Notes: generated from the sequence alone by a model not told the origin. A stretch of 64,000 nt of DNA from CALZFJ01 sp964459845 (GCA_964459845.1 CAYWOC010000001.1:1-64000), one strand, 5' to 3'; counted from the first letter of the stretch, positions 17,592 to 27,396 are shown. Program-made: numbers and translations.

Positions 17592-19643
17592 ATGAAGCAC
17601 AACTCTATTATATACTTAATAGCAGCAGCCATTTTATATGTATGCCTGTCGATGGCTGTTTCTTGTTCGGGCAATAAAGGAAACGGCAAAAGCGCCGAAG
17701 GGCTGTTTGTCGATTCGCTGATTACTGCTGAATACGACTCGCTGTTTATCGCCCCTACAAAATCTATAGCCAAATTTTCTGAGACACAGAAGAACATCAC
17801 CGACAGCACCAACTATTACCGCATAAATCTGTATATTGCAATCGGTAATTTGCTAAATGGCGACATGCAGAAGACCGACTCATTGCGCCGTGGCGTTAAA
17901 GCCTACTTTATGCGCGCTCCTCACGACAAATACATCGACCAGCTTGCGTCGCTTTACTGGAACCATGTGGCTGTTTTTCTTATGAACTCCGACAGAGACT
18001 CTGCCATAGCTTGTTTCCAGCACGCCTACGACGCTTCGGTGGTTGGCGGCAATATGGCTGGAATTATACCCATTTGCATCAATCTTGCCGACGTGTATAG
18101 GCAGATGGGCGATGCACCGAAAGCCACAAGTTTCTACCGCCGTGCCCTTGCCGTTTCTGACTCGATGAACGAGAACAAAGAGCGGCTGAGCATTTACACC
18201 GGGCTTGGACAGGTATATACCGAAATTGCCAACTACGACGAGGCCGACCGCTTCTTCAAGAAAGCTGAGGCAATCGTGGAAAGCGATTCCCCTGTGAAGG
18301 TCAATTACGACAATTATTTCTTTTATGTGTCTTATGGCAACTGTCTTTATTTCAAGAAAAAATACGATGAAGCCTTGCGCATGTGCCACAAAGCCGACAA
18401 TATGGCTATGAATTTCAACAGTGCAGAAATGTCGTTCATCACTCAAGCCAATCTTGGCGAAATTTTCTTGATGAAGCAGCAGATTGACTCGGCATCGCAC
18501 CATCTTATCAATGCCCAAAAGCTGTTTGCCACACTGCCTCCCGACCCTGCCAAGCGATTCTATGTTAACAGCCTTCTCGGCGATCTATATCTGCATCGTG
18601 GCGACCCCGCTAAGGCGCGTCAATACCTAAAATTGGCTTCAAGCGACTCGGCATCGGCAGGCCCAAGATACCGCGCGCTGCACTATGCGCGCATTCAGGA
18701 ATATTTCAATACCGTACACGATTACCAGAATGCATACCACTGCATGAAGATGGCACAGTTCTTCCGCGACTCAATCAACAACGAGGCTGTACGCAACCAG
18801 ATGGCTGAAATCGATTACCGATACATGCAAGATACCACCCGCCTGAGCGCAAGCCTCATAATATCGCAAAAGGACGACAAAATGAAGCGGCTGCAAATTC
18901 AAGTGTATATACTTGTAATCATCGCCCTCGCAATTGCCGTGATAGCGGCTTTCTGGATTATGTATAAGCGCCGCAAGCGTGTGGCATCGGAGATGAAGCT
19001 GCAATCGCTGCTGTATTCCCAGCGTCTCGCCAATATGCGAAACCGCATTTCTCCGCATTTCGTGTTCAATGTGCTTAACCGCGAACTTGCAGCCAACAAC
19101 CCCGGCATCAACAACCTCGTGAAGCTGCTGCGCATGAACCTTGAGATGTGCGACCGATATGTCGTTCCGCTGTCCGACGAGATTGCCTTTGTCGATACTT
19201 ACATCGAAGATGAACGTCCGTCGCTCGGTGAAGACCTGTTTTGCTACCAAAAGGAGATACAAGAAGGACTCGACATAAGCAAGTACGAGATTCCGTCGAT
19301 GTTTGTGCATATCTTTGTGGAAAATGCCGTGAAGCATGGACTGCGCGGATATATGCATAAAAAATATCTGAAAATCGCTGTCAAAAAAACAGATACAAGC
19401 CTTGTTATCACTATCGAGAACAACGGCAACATAACATCGTCAATCAACAAAAACGACAAGACAGGAACAGGTATGCGCATCGTGACACAGACAATACAGA
19501 TACTCAACGACCACAATAAGCGCAGAATCGGGCTGAGCATCAACAGCAAGACCAACGAAGAAGCCGCCGAGGCTATATGGACTGTGACCCTCACCATCCC
19601 CGACGGCTACAACTTCTTCCCATTCTCCCACCCCAAAAGATAA
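17592..19643 (+). CDS. TPR-containing LytS-type sensor histidine kinase
   Basis: A 683-residue protein. An N-terminal lipoprotein-like signal (SMAVSC, Cys near 25) is followed by several tetratricopeptide repeats (about 90-420), a transmembrane helix near 438-458 (YILVIIALAIAVIAAF) and a His_kinase-type core with RISPHFVFNVLNRE (phospho-accepting H489), the N-box IFVENAVKHGL and the glycine box GTGMRIVTQ. The frame stays open to 17349, but those codons run through the promoter, so I start at 17592. No LytTR response regulator is adjacent; it is an orphan sensor in this window. Confidence 0.88.
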   Translation: MKHNSIIYLIAAAILYVCLSMAVSCSGNKGNGKSAEGLFVDSLITAEYDSLFIAPTKSIAKFSETQKNITDSTNYYRINLYIAIGNLLNGDMQKTDSLRRGVKAYFMRAPHDKYIDQLASLYWNHVAVFLMNSDRDSAIACFQHAYDASVVGGNMAGIIPICINLADVYRQMGDAPKATSFYRRALAVSDSMNENKERLSIYTGLGQVYTEIANYDEADRFFKKAEAIVESDSPVKVNYDNYFFYVSYGNCLYFKKKYDEALRMCHKADNMAMNFNSAEMSFITQANLGEIFLMKQQIDSASHHLINAQKLFATLPPDPAKRFYVNSLLGDLYLHRGDPAKARQYLKLASSDSASAGPRYRALHYARIQEYFNTVHDYQNAYHCMKMAQFFRDSINNEAVRNQMAEIDYRYMQDTTRLSASLIISQKDDKMKRLQIQVYILVIIALAIAVIAAFWIMYKRRKRVASEMKLQSLLYSQRLANMRNRISPHFVFNVLNRELAANNPGINNLVKLLRMNLEMCDRYVVPLSDEIAFVDTYIEDERPSLGEDLFCYQKEIQEGLDISKYEIPSMFVHIFVENAVKHGLRGYMHKKYLKIAVKKTDTSLVITIENNGNITSSINKNDKTGTGMRIVTQTIQILNDHNKRRIGLSINSKTNEEAAEAIWTVTLTIPDGYNFFPFSHPKR

Positions 19644-19811
19644 CAGCAGCTTATTATTTCATTGTATTATAAGCTTTTATTCGGGAAAAGCGACTAATTT
19701 GAAGCCGTAAAAACACTTTCTATTTCCATATTGAGGCTATTTTTCGGATTTCTATTTCCATAAATTAGTGGATTTTTGTTAATTTATTTCCATAACGGAA
19801 GAGTTTCATCG

Positions 19812-19927
19812 TTTGTTTATGCCCTCATTTGCACTATCTTTTCATAAGATATGGCGGCACTCGGCATACCCAAAAATCAAAAACTTCGTTTTTATTTTTG
19901 TTTCTGCCCTCATTTGCACTATCTTTG
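19812..19927 (+). repeat. Two tandem copies of the promoter repeat upstream of aroA
   Basis: The first copy has TTTG (19812-19815) and a mutated -7 box TATCTTTT (19836-19843). The second, 84 bp on, has TTTG (19897-19900), 19 bp and TATCTTTG (19920-19927). Both share GCCCTCATTTGCACTATCTT. The upstream copy looks decayed, the downstream one intact. This array fills most of the 290-bp gap between the sensor kinase and aroA. Confidence 0.75.
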
Positions 19928-19933
19928 TAATAT

Positions 19934-21184
19934 ATGAATTACAAAGTATTCGCACCGAGCAGAATTTATGCGGAAGTGGGACTTCCTGCTTCTAAAAGTA
20001 TCAGCAACCGAATGTTGATACTCAATGCACTATGCACCGGTAAAAAGGGGCATCTTTCAAATATCGCCAAATGCGATGATACAGATGCCATGGTGACTGC
20101 CCTCAACAGCGACCGAGAGCTTGTCAATGTGGGGGCAGCAGGCACTGCTATGCGTTTTTTGACGGCTTATTTTGCCACTCGCATCGGCAAAACCACCATC
20201 CTCGACGGGTCGGAGCGTATGCGTCACCGCCCTATCGCCATACTCGTGGATGCACTGCGCCGCTGCGGTGCCGAGATTGAATACTTGGGTGAAGAGGGTT
20301 TCCCTCCGTTGAAAATAACGGGGCAGCCTCTCCGCGCCGATTCAATAGAGATTCCCGGCAATGTGAGTTCCCAATACATCTCGGCCATATTGATGGTAGC
20401 TCCGCTCATGGGCTGCAGTACGATTACCCTTACAGGCGACATTATATCCACCCCCTACATAAAGATGACACTGACGCTCATGCGGCTTATGGGGGTGGAA
20501 TGCGACTTCTGCGGCAACGTGATAACACTGCCAGCCAACACCACATACACTGCTCAAGATTTTGTGATTGAAAGCGATTGGTCGGCTGCAAGCTACTGGT
20601 TTGAGCTGCAAGCTCTACTGCCATACTCGCGCATCACGCTGAAAGGATTGATGCGTCAAAGTGCGCAAGGCGATGCCGAGGTCGCCCAATTGTTCAGCCA
20701 ATTCGGCGTGTGCAACATCAGTTGTGGTTCCTACTTGGACTTGCGCGCATATCCTGCCGGAAATGATGAAATCATAATGAACCTGAAAGACACGCCCGAC
20801 CTTGCACAGACTATCGTGGTGACGGCTTGTCTAACAAACAGGCACTTCCACATATCAGGGCTGCAAACTCTGAAAATCAAGGAAACCGACAGAATAGAGG
20901 CTTTGCGCTCACAGCTACGCAAACTCGGATATGTGATTGAGGTGCTGCCCGACTTGTCGCTGCAATGGCATGGCGAGATGTGCGAACCTGAGGAAAATCC
21001 TCACATCGCCACTTTTGCCGACCACCGTATGGCTATGGCCTTTGCCCCTGCTGCCGTCAAATTCCCGGGCTTAGTGATTGAAGACATTAATGTGGTGAAC
21101 AAATCTTACCCCGACTTCTGGAAGCACATTTTAGCTGCCGGTTTCAGAATGGAGGCTGACTGCGGAAAGGAGGCTGACCGATGA
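19934..21184 (+). CDS. aroA: 3-phosphoshikimate 1-carboxyvinyltransferase (EPSP synthase)
   Basis: A 416-residue enzyme that transfers enolpyruvyl from PEP to shikimate-3-phosphate on the way to chorismate. Visible signatures: LPASKSISNRMLIL at the N-terminus (S3P-binding Lys and Ser), GAAGTAMRFLTAYFA, and KIKETDRIEALRSQLRKLG with DHRMAMAFA near the C-terminus. This is the compact Bacteroidetes form. The start codon is only 6 nt after the -7 box, so the mRNA should be leaderless or nearly so. It overlaps the next gene by 4 bp (ATGA). Confidence 0.95.
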   Translation: MNYKVFAPSRIYAEVGLPASKSISNRMLILNALCTGKKGHLSNIAKCDDTDAMVTALNSDRELVNVGAAGTAMRFLTAYFATRIGKTTILDGSERMRHRPIAILVDALRRCGAEIEYLGEEGFPPLKITGQPLRADSIEIPGNVSSQYISAILMVAPLMGCSTITLTGDIISTPYIKMTLTLMRLMGVECDFCGNVITLPANTTYTAQDFVIESDWSAASYWFELQALLPYSRITLKGLMRQSAQGDAEVAQLFSQFGVCNISCGSYLDLRAYPAGNDEIIMNLKDTPDLAQTIVVTACLTNRHFHISGLQTLKIKETDRIEALRSQLRKLGYVIEVLPDLSLQWHGEMCEPEENPHIATFADHRMAMAFAPAAVKFPGLVIEDINVVNKSYPDFWKHILAAGFRMEADCGKEADR

Positions 21185-21615
21185 TTGGCGCACTGTGGAT
21201 TCTGCTGGCAACGGTGATATTCGGTGCCATATTATATGCTTTCCACAGATATTCACCTGCTGCCGACGACAACGCCGACGATGCTCCAAGCACCGACAAC
21301 GTTCGCCCCGAGGGATGCTGCGGACAGCACATCGTGTGCGAAAAGGAGTCGCTGCTCGCAGGGGTGAGCAAAGAGATTGAATACTACGAGGACGAAGAAC
21401 TCGACAACTTCCGCGGCATCGATCCTGATGAATATACCGATGAACAGATTGAGCAGTTCCGTGATGTGCTTTACACACTGAAACCCGAAGAGATAGGAGG
21501 CTGGGCGCGCTCAATACAGCTTCGCAAGATAAATCTGCCCTCAGCAGTGAAAGACGAGCTTATAATGCTCGCTGCCGAGGCTCGCAGCAATCTCAATATG
21601 CAGCAGAACATCTGA
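21181..21615 (+). CDS. Conserved Bacteroidales membrane-anchored protein, unknown
   Basis: A 144-residue protein: one N-terminal transmembrane helix (LWILLATVIFGAILYAF), a short acidic linker, a Cys-rich CCGQHIVCEK motif, then a soluble acidic domain (EIEYYEDEELDNFRGIDPDE, followed by YTLKPEEIGGW). The CCGQH-x-x-C spacing suggests metal or cluster binding, but this is inference. It is coupled to aroA through an ATGA overlap and followed by a metal-type ABC permease. No function is established. Confidence 0.75.
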   Translation: MIGALWILLATVIFGAILYAFHRYSPAADDNADDAPSTDNVRPEGCCGQHIVCEKESLLAGVSKEIEYYEDEELDNFRGIDPDEYTDEQIEQFRDVLYTLKPEEIGGWARSIQLRKINLPSAVKDELIMLAAEARSNLNMQQNI

Positions 21616-21642
21616 TTTTTTTTAAACTTTACACAACTTGTG

Positions 21643-22473
21643 ATGATTGATATTCTAAGCTATACATTTTTCCAGAACGCTCTGCTCGGAGTGCTTATAG
21701 TGAGCATTGCGGCAGCGATAATAGGGACTTATATCGTGACACGGCGCATGGTGTTCATTGCCGGCGGCGTGACACACGCCTGCTTTGGCGGACTTGGCCT
21801 CGGCTATTTCCTCGGCACAAGCCCAATACTCATGGCTGGCGTGTTTGCCGTGGCATCGTCGCTCGGCGTGGAATGGCTTGCCACCAAGCAGCACATACGC
21901 GAGGATTCGGCAATAGGCGTGATATGGGCTTTGGGTATGGCTCTCGGCACTCTGTTCATATTCCTCACCCCGGGCTATGTGCCGGAGTTGAACTCATTCC
22001 TTTTCGGCAGTATCCTCACCATCACAACCACCGACCTTGGTATGTTCGGAGGTTTTCTTATGGTGCTGCTTGCCTTCTTCGGACTGTTTTACAAGCAGAT
22101 AGTGGCGTGCGCTTTCGACCGCGACTTTGCCCGCACACAAAACTTGCCTGTCACCGCCATAAACTGCATGATGACAGTGCTTGTGGCTGTGTGCATAGTC
22201 TTGACCATAAGGCTCATAGGCATAATGCTGCTGCTCACGCTTTTCACTATGCCACAGATGATAGCCGAAATCTACACTCGTCGCTTCAAGCCTATGATGG
22301 CAATGTCGGTGGTGGCAAGCATCCTGTGCTCGGTGTGCGGACTGGCTGGCTCCTACTGGCTCAACGTGCCGGCTTCTTCGACGATAGTCCTCATGCTTAT
22401 TGCCGTATATATTATCGCGCGCATAGTCAAGGCCATCAGCAATAAATACGGCAAAAAAGCGTTAGTTAATTGA
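21643..22473 (+). CDS. Metal ABC transporter permease (ZnuB/MntB family)
   Basis: A 276-residue polytopic permease of the ABC-3 family, with about eight transmembrane helices and the hallmarks SIAAAIIGTYIVTRRMVFIA near the N-terminus and LTIRLIGIMLLLTLFTMPQ in the middle. These proteins import Zn, Mn or Fe together with an ATPase and a binding lipoprotein, neither of which is in this window. ATG at 21643 is preferred to the GTG one codon earlier. The metal cannot be assigned. Confidence 0.88.
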   Translation: MIDILSYTFFQNALLGVLIVSIAAAIIGTYIVTRRMVFIAGGVTHACFGGLGLGYFLGTSPILMAGVFAVASSLGVEWLATKQHIREDSAIGVIWALGMALGTLFIFLTPGYVPELNSFLFGSILTITTTDLGMFGGFLMVLLAFFGLFYKQIVACAFDRDFARTQNLPVTAINCMMTVLVAVCIVLTIRLIGIMLLLTLFTMPQMIAEIYTRRFKPMMAMSVVASILCSVCGLAGSYWLNVPASSTIVLMLIAVYIIARIVKAISNKYGKKALVN

Positions 22474-22489
22474 TAAGCTATAAGATATT

Positions 22490-25381
22490 TTGAACAAGAA
22501 ATCTACACATATTCTTCCGGCAATTTTAATGCTGGCCACTATACTTCTTTCAGCGTGCAGCACAAAGAAGAACACTGCCATGTCGCGCTTCTGGCAGGCG
22601 TTCAACACTCGCTATAATGTGTATTACAACGGCGAGACGCACTATATCGAGCAACTGCACGACATGGAAAACAATTACGAGGACGACTACTCGCAGCGCG
22701 TGCTTATCCATCCCGCCGAAGCCTACGCCAACCCTAAGATGACGCAGCCAAGCGGCGACTTCAAGCGCACCATCGAGAAGATGCAGAAAGCCATACAACT
22801 GCACTCCATCAAAAAACGTCCTAAGCGCAAAGCCGGGAAGAAAGCCGATAAAAAATACAAGGAATGGCTGAAACGCGATGAATACAACCCATTCCTGCAC
22901 AATGCATGGATGCTGATGGGCAAAGCTCAATACATGAAAGGCGATTTCCTTTCCTCTGCATCCACGTTCCATTACATTTCAAAGCACTTCACTTGGATGC
23001 CCGACCTTGTGGCAGAGTCTCAATTGTGGGAAGTGCGCAGCTACTGTGCGCTCGGATGGCTAACCGAAGCCGACAATGTTGTCACCCACATACACCGCGA
23101 CAAGATTACGAGCGGCAGTGTGCGCACGCTCTATGATCTCACCGTGGGCAACTTCTATGTGAAAAGCCGCAAAGACTCGCTCGCCGTGCCTTATCTCGCG
23201 AGTGCCGCCAAAAAGGCTAAAGGACAGCAGAAAGTGAGGCTCAACTTCCTGCTCGGGCAAATATATGCCGACATGGGCAACAGTACTCAGGCCTACAAGG
23301 CTTTCAAGACCGTCAGCGGTGCCAACGGCGCTACCTACCGCACACGCTTCAACGCACGAATCAAGCAAAGTGCGGTGTTCAGCGGAAAGAACATCAACAG
23401 CGAGGTGCGCTCACTGAAATCAATGACCCGATTCGACCGCAACAAGGATTATCTTGACCAAATATATTATGCAATAGGCAATCTTTACCTGTCGAGGCAA
23501 GACACCGCAAATGCCATACAGAACTATGTGCTTGCGGCCCAAAGAAGCACAAGAAACGGCATCGACAAAGCCATCAGCCAGCTCACACTCGGCGGAATAT
23601 ACTTCGCTCAGCACAAATATGCCGACGCTCAGCCTTGCTACGCCGAGGCAATTCCTCTTGTGAACGAGGATTACCCGAACTACAAACTGCTGAAACGCCG
23701 CTCCGACGTGCTCGACGAGCTTGCCGTGTATGCGCAGAATGTGAAGCTGCAAGACTCGCTGCTGCAACTGTCGAAGCTCTCTCCTGAAGAACAGCAGAAA
23801 GTGGCTCAACGCCTTGTTGATGAGCTGAAAAAGAAAGAGAAAGAGGCCGACGAAAACGCCAAGCGTGAGGAATACCTTGCCGAGCAGTCGGCTAAAGGGA
23901 ACCAGATTGGCGGGTCTCAGACCAACGCCCCCACCACCTATCAGATAAACAACGACAAGTCGTGGTATTTCTATAATACCGCTACCAAGAATGCAGGCAA
24001 AACCGCATTCCAGAAGGCTTGGGGTAGCCGAAAACTTGAAGACGACTGGCGGCGACGCAACAAATCGACCTTCTCGATGGACGATTTTGAGGCAAGCAAC
24101 GACGGCGACAACAAGCAGAAGGACGAGCAGAGCGAAAGCAGCGACACCACAAAAGTCGATAAAGAGAAGCTGAAAAAAGCCGAAGACCCTCACTTTGTGG
24201 AATATTACCTCAAGCAAATTCCTCAAACCGACGATGAACGCCGCAACTGCAACGACATCATACAGGAGGGACTTTACAATATGGGCGTGATTCTGAAAGA
24301 CAAACTTGAAGATTATCCGAACTCGATAGCAGAATTTACCGCGCTGCTCAATCGATACCCCGACAATGTGTATCGTCTTGACACATATTATAATATGTAC
24401 TTGATGTATATGCGCATGAATGATTTGGCACTTGCCGAGAAATACCGACTGCTCATCACCTCCGACTTTGCCGAGTCGTCGTATGGACAAGCAATGAAAG
24501 ACAAAAATTATCTCGACAATCTGCGCAATATGGAGCGCGATCAAGAGGACATGTACGCCAAGGCCTACGATGCTTACATCAACAACCGCAACGAAGATGT
24601 GCATAGCGCATATTCCGAGATGAACAGCCGCTATCCGCTGTCGAAGATTATGCCTAAATTCATGTTCATCGATGCGCTGTCTTATGTCACCGAAAAGAAA
24701 TACGACAAGTTCCGCTCCACACTGAAAGAGATGCTCGAACGCTACCCCGAGACCGACATAACGCCAGTGGCTTCATCTATGCTAAAGCAGCTTGCACAAG
24801 GCAGAAAGTTGCAAGGCGGAGGCAGCAATGTACGCGGCATGTTGTGGTCCACTCGTCTTAGCAACGACACCACCGCCGCCGACATAGAAAAGAAGTTCAC
24901 GCCGTTCAAGGAGGGCAAAGACAAACCGCAATACTACGTCATGGCATATCCTACCGACAGTGTTTCGGCAAATGAACTGCTGTTTGACATTGCCCGCCAC
25001 AATTTCAATTCATTTGTGGTAAAAGACTTCGACCTCGAACAAATGACTTTCGGACGCATAGGGCTGTTGCTGGTGAAAGGATTCGACAACTTTGCCGAAG
25101 TGAGCCATTACAAGACGGTGCTTGAAGCCGACCACGAGATAAATATTCCGCCTATGGTGCGGCAAGTGATTATCAGCGAGGAGAACTTCAATCTGCTGAT
25201 AAATGAAGGACGCTCGCTCGAAGACTACTTCAACTATCTTGAAGACAGCAATGTGAAGAAAGTAGAAAATTCAGTCCCCGACGCGGATGCGACCGAAAAC
25301 GGCAATGACGATGCCGACAGCAATGCCGGCAAGAGCGAGGAAAATGTAAAAGAAAACAATGGAGGAGAAAACGATGAATAA
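22490..25381 (+). CDS. porW: PorW/SprE-like TPR lipoprotein (T9SS-associated)
   Basis: A 963-residue outer-envelope lipoprotein starting at TTG, with lipobox LLSAC (Cys 23) followed by STKKNTAMSRFWQAFNTRYNVYYNG. That segment is strongly conserved in gliding-motility SprE and Porphyromonas PorW. Tetratricopeptide repeats run from about 100 to 440 and again from 580 to 740, split by a Lys/Glu/Asp-rich low-complexity segment; an acidic Asn-rich tail ends the protein. PorW links the T9SS rings to the translocon in P. gingivalis. Its end overlaps porX by 8 bp, as expected for a functional pair. Confidence 0.85.
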   Translation: MNKKSTHILPAILMLATILLSACSTKKNTAMSRFWQAFNTRYNVYYNGETHYIEQLHDMENNYEDDYSQRVLIHPAEAYANPKMTQPSGDFKRTIEKMQKAIQLHSIKKRPKRKAGKKADKKYKEWLKRDEYNPFLHNAWMLMGKAQYMKGDFLSSASTFHYISKHFTWMPDLVAESQLWEVRSYCALGWLTEADNVVTHIHRDKITSGSVRTLYDLTVGNFYVKSRKDSLAVPYLASAAKKAKGQQKVRLNFLLGQIYADMGNSTQAYKAFKTVSGANGATYRTRFNARIKQSAVFSGKNINSEVRSLKSMTRFDRNKDYLDQIYYAIGNLYLSRQDTANAIQNYVLAAQRSTRNGIDKAISQLTLGGIYFAQHKYADAQPCYAEAIPLVNEDYPNYKLLKRRSDVLDELAVYAQNVKLQDSLLQLSKLSPEEQQKVAQRLVDELKKKEKEADENAKREEYLAEQSAKGNQIGGSQTNAPTTYQINNDKSWYFYNTATKNAGKTAFQKAWGSRKLEDDWRRRNKSTFSMDDFEASNDGDNKQKDEQSESSDTTKVDKEKLKKAEDPHFVEYYLKQIPQTDDERRNCNDIIQEGLYNMGVILKDKLEDYPNSIAEFTALLNRYPDNVYRLDTYYNMYLMYMRMNDLALAEKYRLLITSDFAESSYGQAMKDKNYLDNLRNMERDQEDMYAKAYDAYINNRNEDVHSAYSEMNSRYPLSKIMPKFMFIDALSYVTEKKYDKFRSTLKEMLERYPETDITPVASSMLKQLAQGRKLQGGGSNVRGMLWSTRLSNDTTAADIEKKFTPFKEGKDKPQYYVMAYPTDSVSANELLFDIARHNFNSFVVKDFDLEQMTFGRIGLLLVKGFDNFAEVSHYKTVLEADHEINIPPMVRQVIISEENFNLLINEGRSLEDYFNYLEDSNVKKVENSVPDADATENGNDDADSNAGKSEENVKENNGGENDE

Positions 25382-26918
25382 TGGAAATATACTTTGGGCA
25401 GACGATGAAATCGACCTGCTGAAGCCACATATCATGTTTCTGAAGCAGAAAGGATATGAGGTTTCCACCGTGTCCAATGGGCGCGACGCGCTCGATGCTG
25501 TAGAAAGCAACAACTTCGACCTTATTATTCTCGACGAAAACATGCCCGGCATAAGCGGACTTGAGACTCTGTCGCAAATCAAGCAGTCGCAGCCCGACGT
25601 GCCAGTGATAATGATAACAAAAAGCGAGGAGGAGAACATCATGAACCAGGCCATCGGCAACAAGATTGCCGACTACCTGATAAAACCGGTGAATCCCAAC
25701 CAGATTCTGCTGTCGATAAAAAAGAATCTCCACTCAAGCGTGCTTGTGTCGCAGAAAGCAACAAGCGACTATCAGCAGGAATTCCAAAAATTGAGCATGA
25801 TGATAAACAACGCCGCCACATTCGACGAGTGGTGCGAGGTGTACCGTATGCTCGTGCATTGGGAACTGACTCTCGCCAGCACCGACACCAATATGGATGA
25901 GCTGCTGCTGATGCAGAAGATTGAGGCAAATTCGGCTTACTCGAAGTTTGTGAAGCGCAACTATGAGAAATGGGTCACCACCGACTCTCACCCGCTAATG
26001 AGCCACGAGATTTTCAAGACCAAGATTTTCCCACTGCTCGACAACGGCGAAAAGGTGTTTTTCGTGGTTATCGACAATTTCCGCCTCGACCAATGGCGCA
26101 TGGTAAAGCCTTTAATCAGCGAATATTTCACAATCGATGACGACGGACTTTATTGCAGCATCCTGCCCACGGCAACCCAGTATTCCAGAAATGCAATATT
26201 CTCTGGCTTGATGCCGATACACATCGCTAAAATGTTCCCCGACCTGTGGGTGGACGAAGACGAAGAGGAGGGCAAGAACCTCAACGAATCGCCTCTAATA
26301 CAGACGATTCTCGACCGATACCGCAAGCGTTACCGCTTCTCTTATAATAAACTGAACGACTCGCAAGCGAGTGAAAAGCTGCTAAGCTCATTCTCCAATC
26401 TCGAAAACTACGACCTGAATGTATTGGTCATCAACTTCGTGGACATGCTGTCGCACGCTCGCACCGAATCGAAGATGATACGCGAGCTTGCCTACTCCGA
26501 TGCTGCCTACCGCTCGCTCACCGAATCGTGGTTCAAATACTCTGCAACCATCGACCTTTTCAAGCGGATTGCCGAAAGCGGCTACCGCGTGGTCCTCACC
26601 ACCGACCACGGCACAATACGCGTGGATAGCCCCATAAAGGTGGTAGGCGAAAAAAGCACCAACACCAACCTGCGCTACAAGCTGGGCCGCACTTTGAGCT
26701 ACAACCCTAAGCAGGTGTATGAGGTGAAGAAGCCTGAGCAATTCGGGTTGCCGTCGCCAAATATTTCCACGACCTACATATTTGCCACAAACCGCGACTT
26801 CATGGCCTATCCAAACAACTACAACCACTATGTGCAATACTACAACGACACTTTCCAGCATGGTGGAATCTCGATGGAGGAGATGATAGTGCCGATTGTG
26901 ACAATGACAGCAAAATAA
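25374..26918 (+). CDS. porX: PorX-type response regulator with PglZ effector domain
   Basis: A 514-residue two-domain regulator of type IX secretion. Residues 1-120 are a receiver domain (ILWADDEIDLLKPH; phospho-acceptor Asp 54 in IILDENMPG; conserved Thr and Lys in MITKSEEE and YLIKPVNP). Residues about 200-510 are a PglZ domain of the alkaline-phosphatase superfamily (FFVVIDNFRLDQWR, INFVDMLSHART, VLTTDHGTIRV, FQHGGISMEEM) holding the metal-binding Asp and His residues. ATG 25374 is chosen over an in-frame ATG 15 nt earlier because GGAGGAG precedes it at normal spacing. The partner kinase PorY is not in the window. Confidence 0.9.
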   Translation: MNNGNILWADDEIDLLKPHIMFLKQKGYEVSTVSNGRDALDAVESNNFDLIILDENMPGISGLETLSQIKQSQPDVPVIMITKSEEENIMNQAIGNKIADYLIKPVNPNQILLSIKKNLHSSVLVSQKATSDYQQEFQKLSMMINNAATFDEWCEVYRMLVHWELTLASTDTNMDELLLMQKIEANSAYSKFVKRNYEKWVTTDSHPLMSHEIFKTKIFPLLDNGEKVFFVVIDNFRLDQWRMVKPLISEYFTIDDDGLYCSILPTATQYSRNAIFSGLMPIHIAKMFPDLWVDEDEEEGKNLNESPLIQTILDRYRKRYRFSYNKLNDSQASEKLLSSFSNLENYDLNVLVINFVDMLSHARTESKMIRELAYSDAAYRSLTESWFKYSATIDLFKRIAESGYRVVLTTDHGTIRVDSPIKVVGEKSTNTNLRYKLGRTLSYNPKQVYEVKKPEQFGLPSPNISTTYIFATNRDFMAYPNNYNHYVQYYNDTFQHGGISMEEMIVPIVTMTAK

Positions 26919-26952
26919 AGTATAGAACTAAAAACTCACACACATTGAATAT

Positions 26953-27396
26953 ATGAACAAGAAAGTTATTGAAATAGCTTCGATTGAAGCACTTCCCGAA
27001 GCTGCAAACGAATTTGTGAAGGCTATGGACGACTTCACCGTATTTGCCTTCTATGGCGAAATGGGAGCAGGCAAAACCACATTCATCAATGCGCTCTGCA
27101 AGGCTCTCGGCGTGGAAGATGACGTGACAAACTCTCCTTCATTCTCCATAATAAATGAATACCGCAGCGACACTACAGCCGAACTTATCTACCACTTCGA
27201 CTGCTATCGTCTGCAAAACGAAAGCGAAGCCGAGGATATAGGCGTGGAAGACTATTTCGACTCGGGCGCAGTGTGCCTCATCGAATGGCCTGAGCGCATC
27301 ACCGACCTGCTCCCCGACGACACGGTGCGCGTGGATTTGGTGGAAGCTGCCGACGGACACCGCACGATGACATTAACTTTCCCCGACGAGGATTAA
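26953..27396 (+). CDS. tsaE: tRNA threonylcarbamoyladenosine synthesis ATPase TsaE
   Basis: A 147-residue P-loop ATPase that works with TsaB and TsaD to place t6A at position 37 of ANN-decoding tRNAs. Walker A is GEMGAGKTT (35-43), followed by VTNSPSFSIINEY and the Walker B-like HFDCYRL, with LIEWPERI near the end, all family hallmarks. Length is normal. It lies 34 bp after porX and 4 bp before birA, so it is likely in one transcript. Confidence 0.96.
   Translation: MNKKVIEIASIEALPEAANEFVKAMDDFTVFAFYGEMGAGKTTFINALCKALGVEDDVTNSPSFSIINEYRSDTTAELIYHFDCYRLQNESEAEDIGVEDYFDSGAVCLIEWPERITDLLPDDTVRVDLVEAADGHRTMTLTFPDED

Noticed and set aside
19813..19995. 60-codon frame sharing the peptide FVFIFVSALI with the frame upstream of the sensor kinase
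   Set aside because: The shared peptide comes from the repeated promoter DNA; it runs into aroA in another frame.
23420..24604. 394-codon frame on the minus strand inside porW
   Set aside because: It lies antisense to a well-supported lipoprotein gene, its translation is Val/His/Ile-rich with no domain, and it is a by-product of the codon bias of the forward gene.
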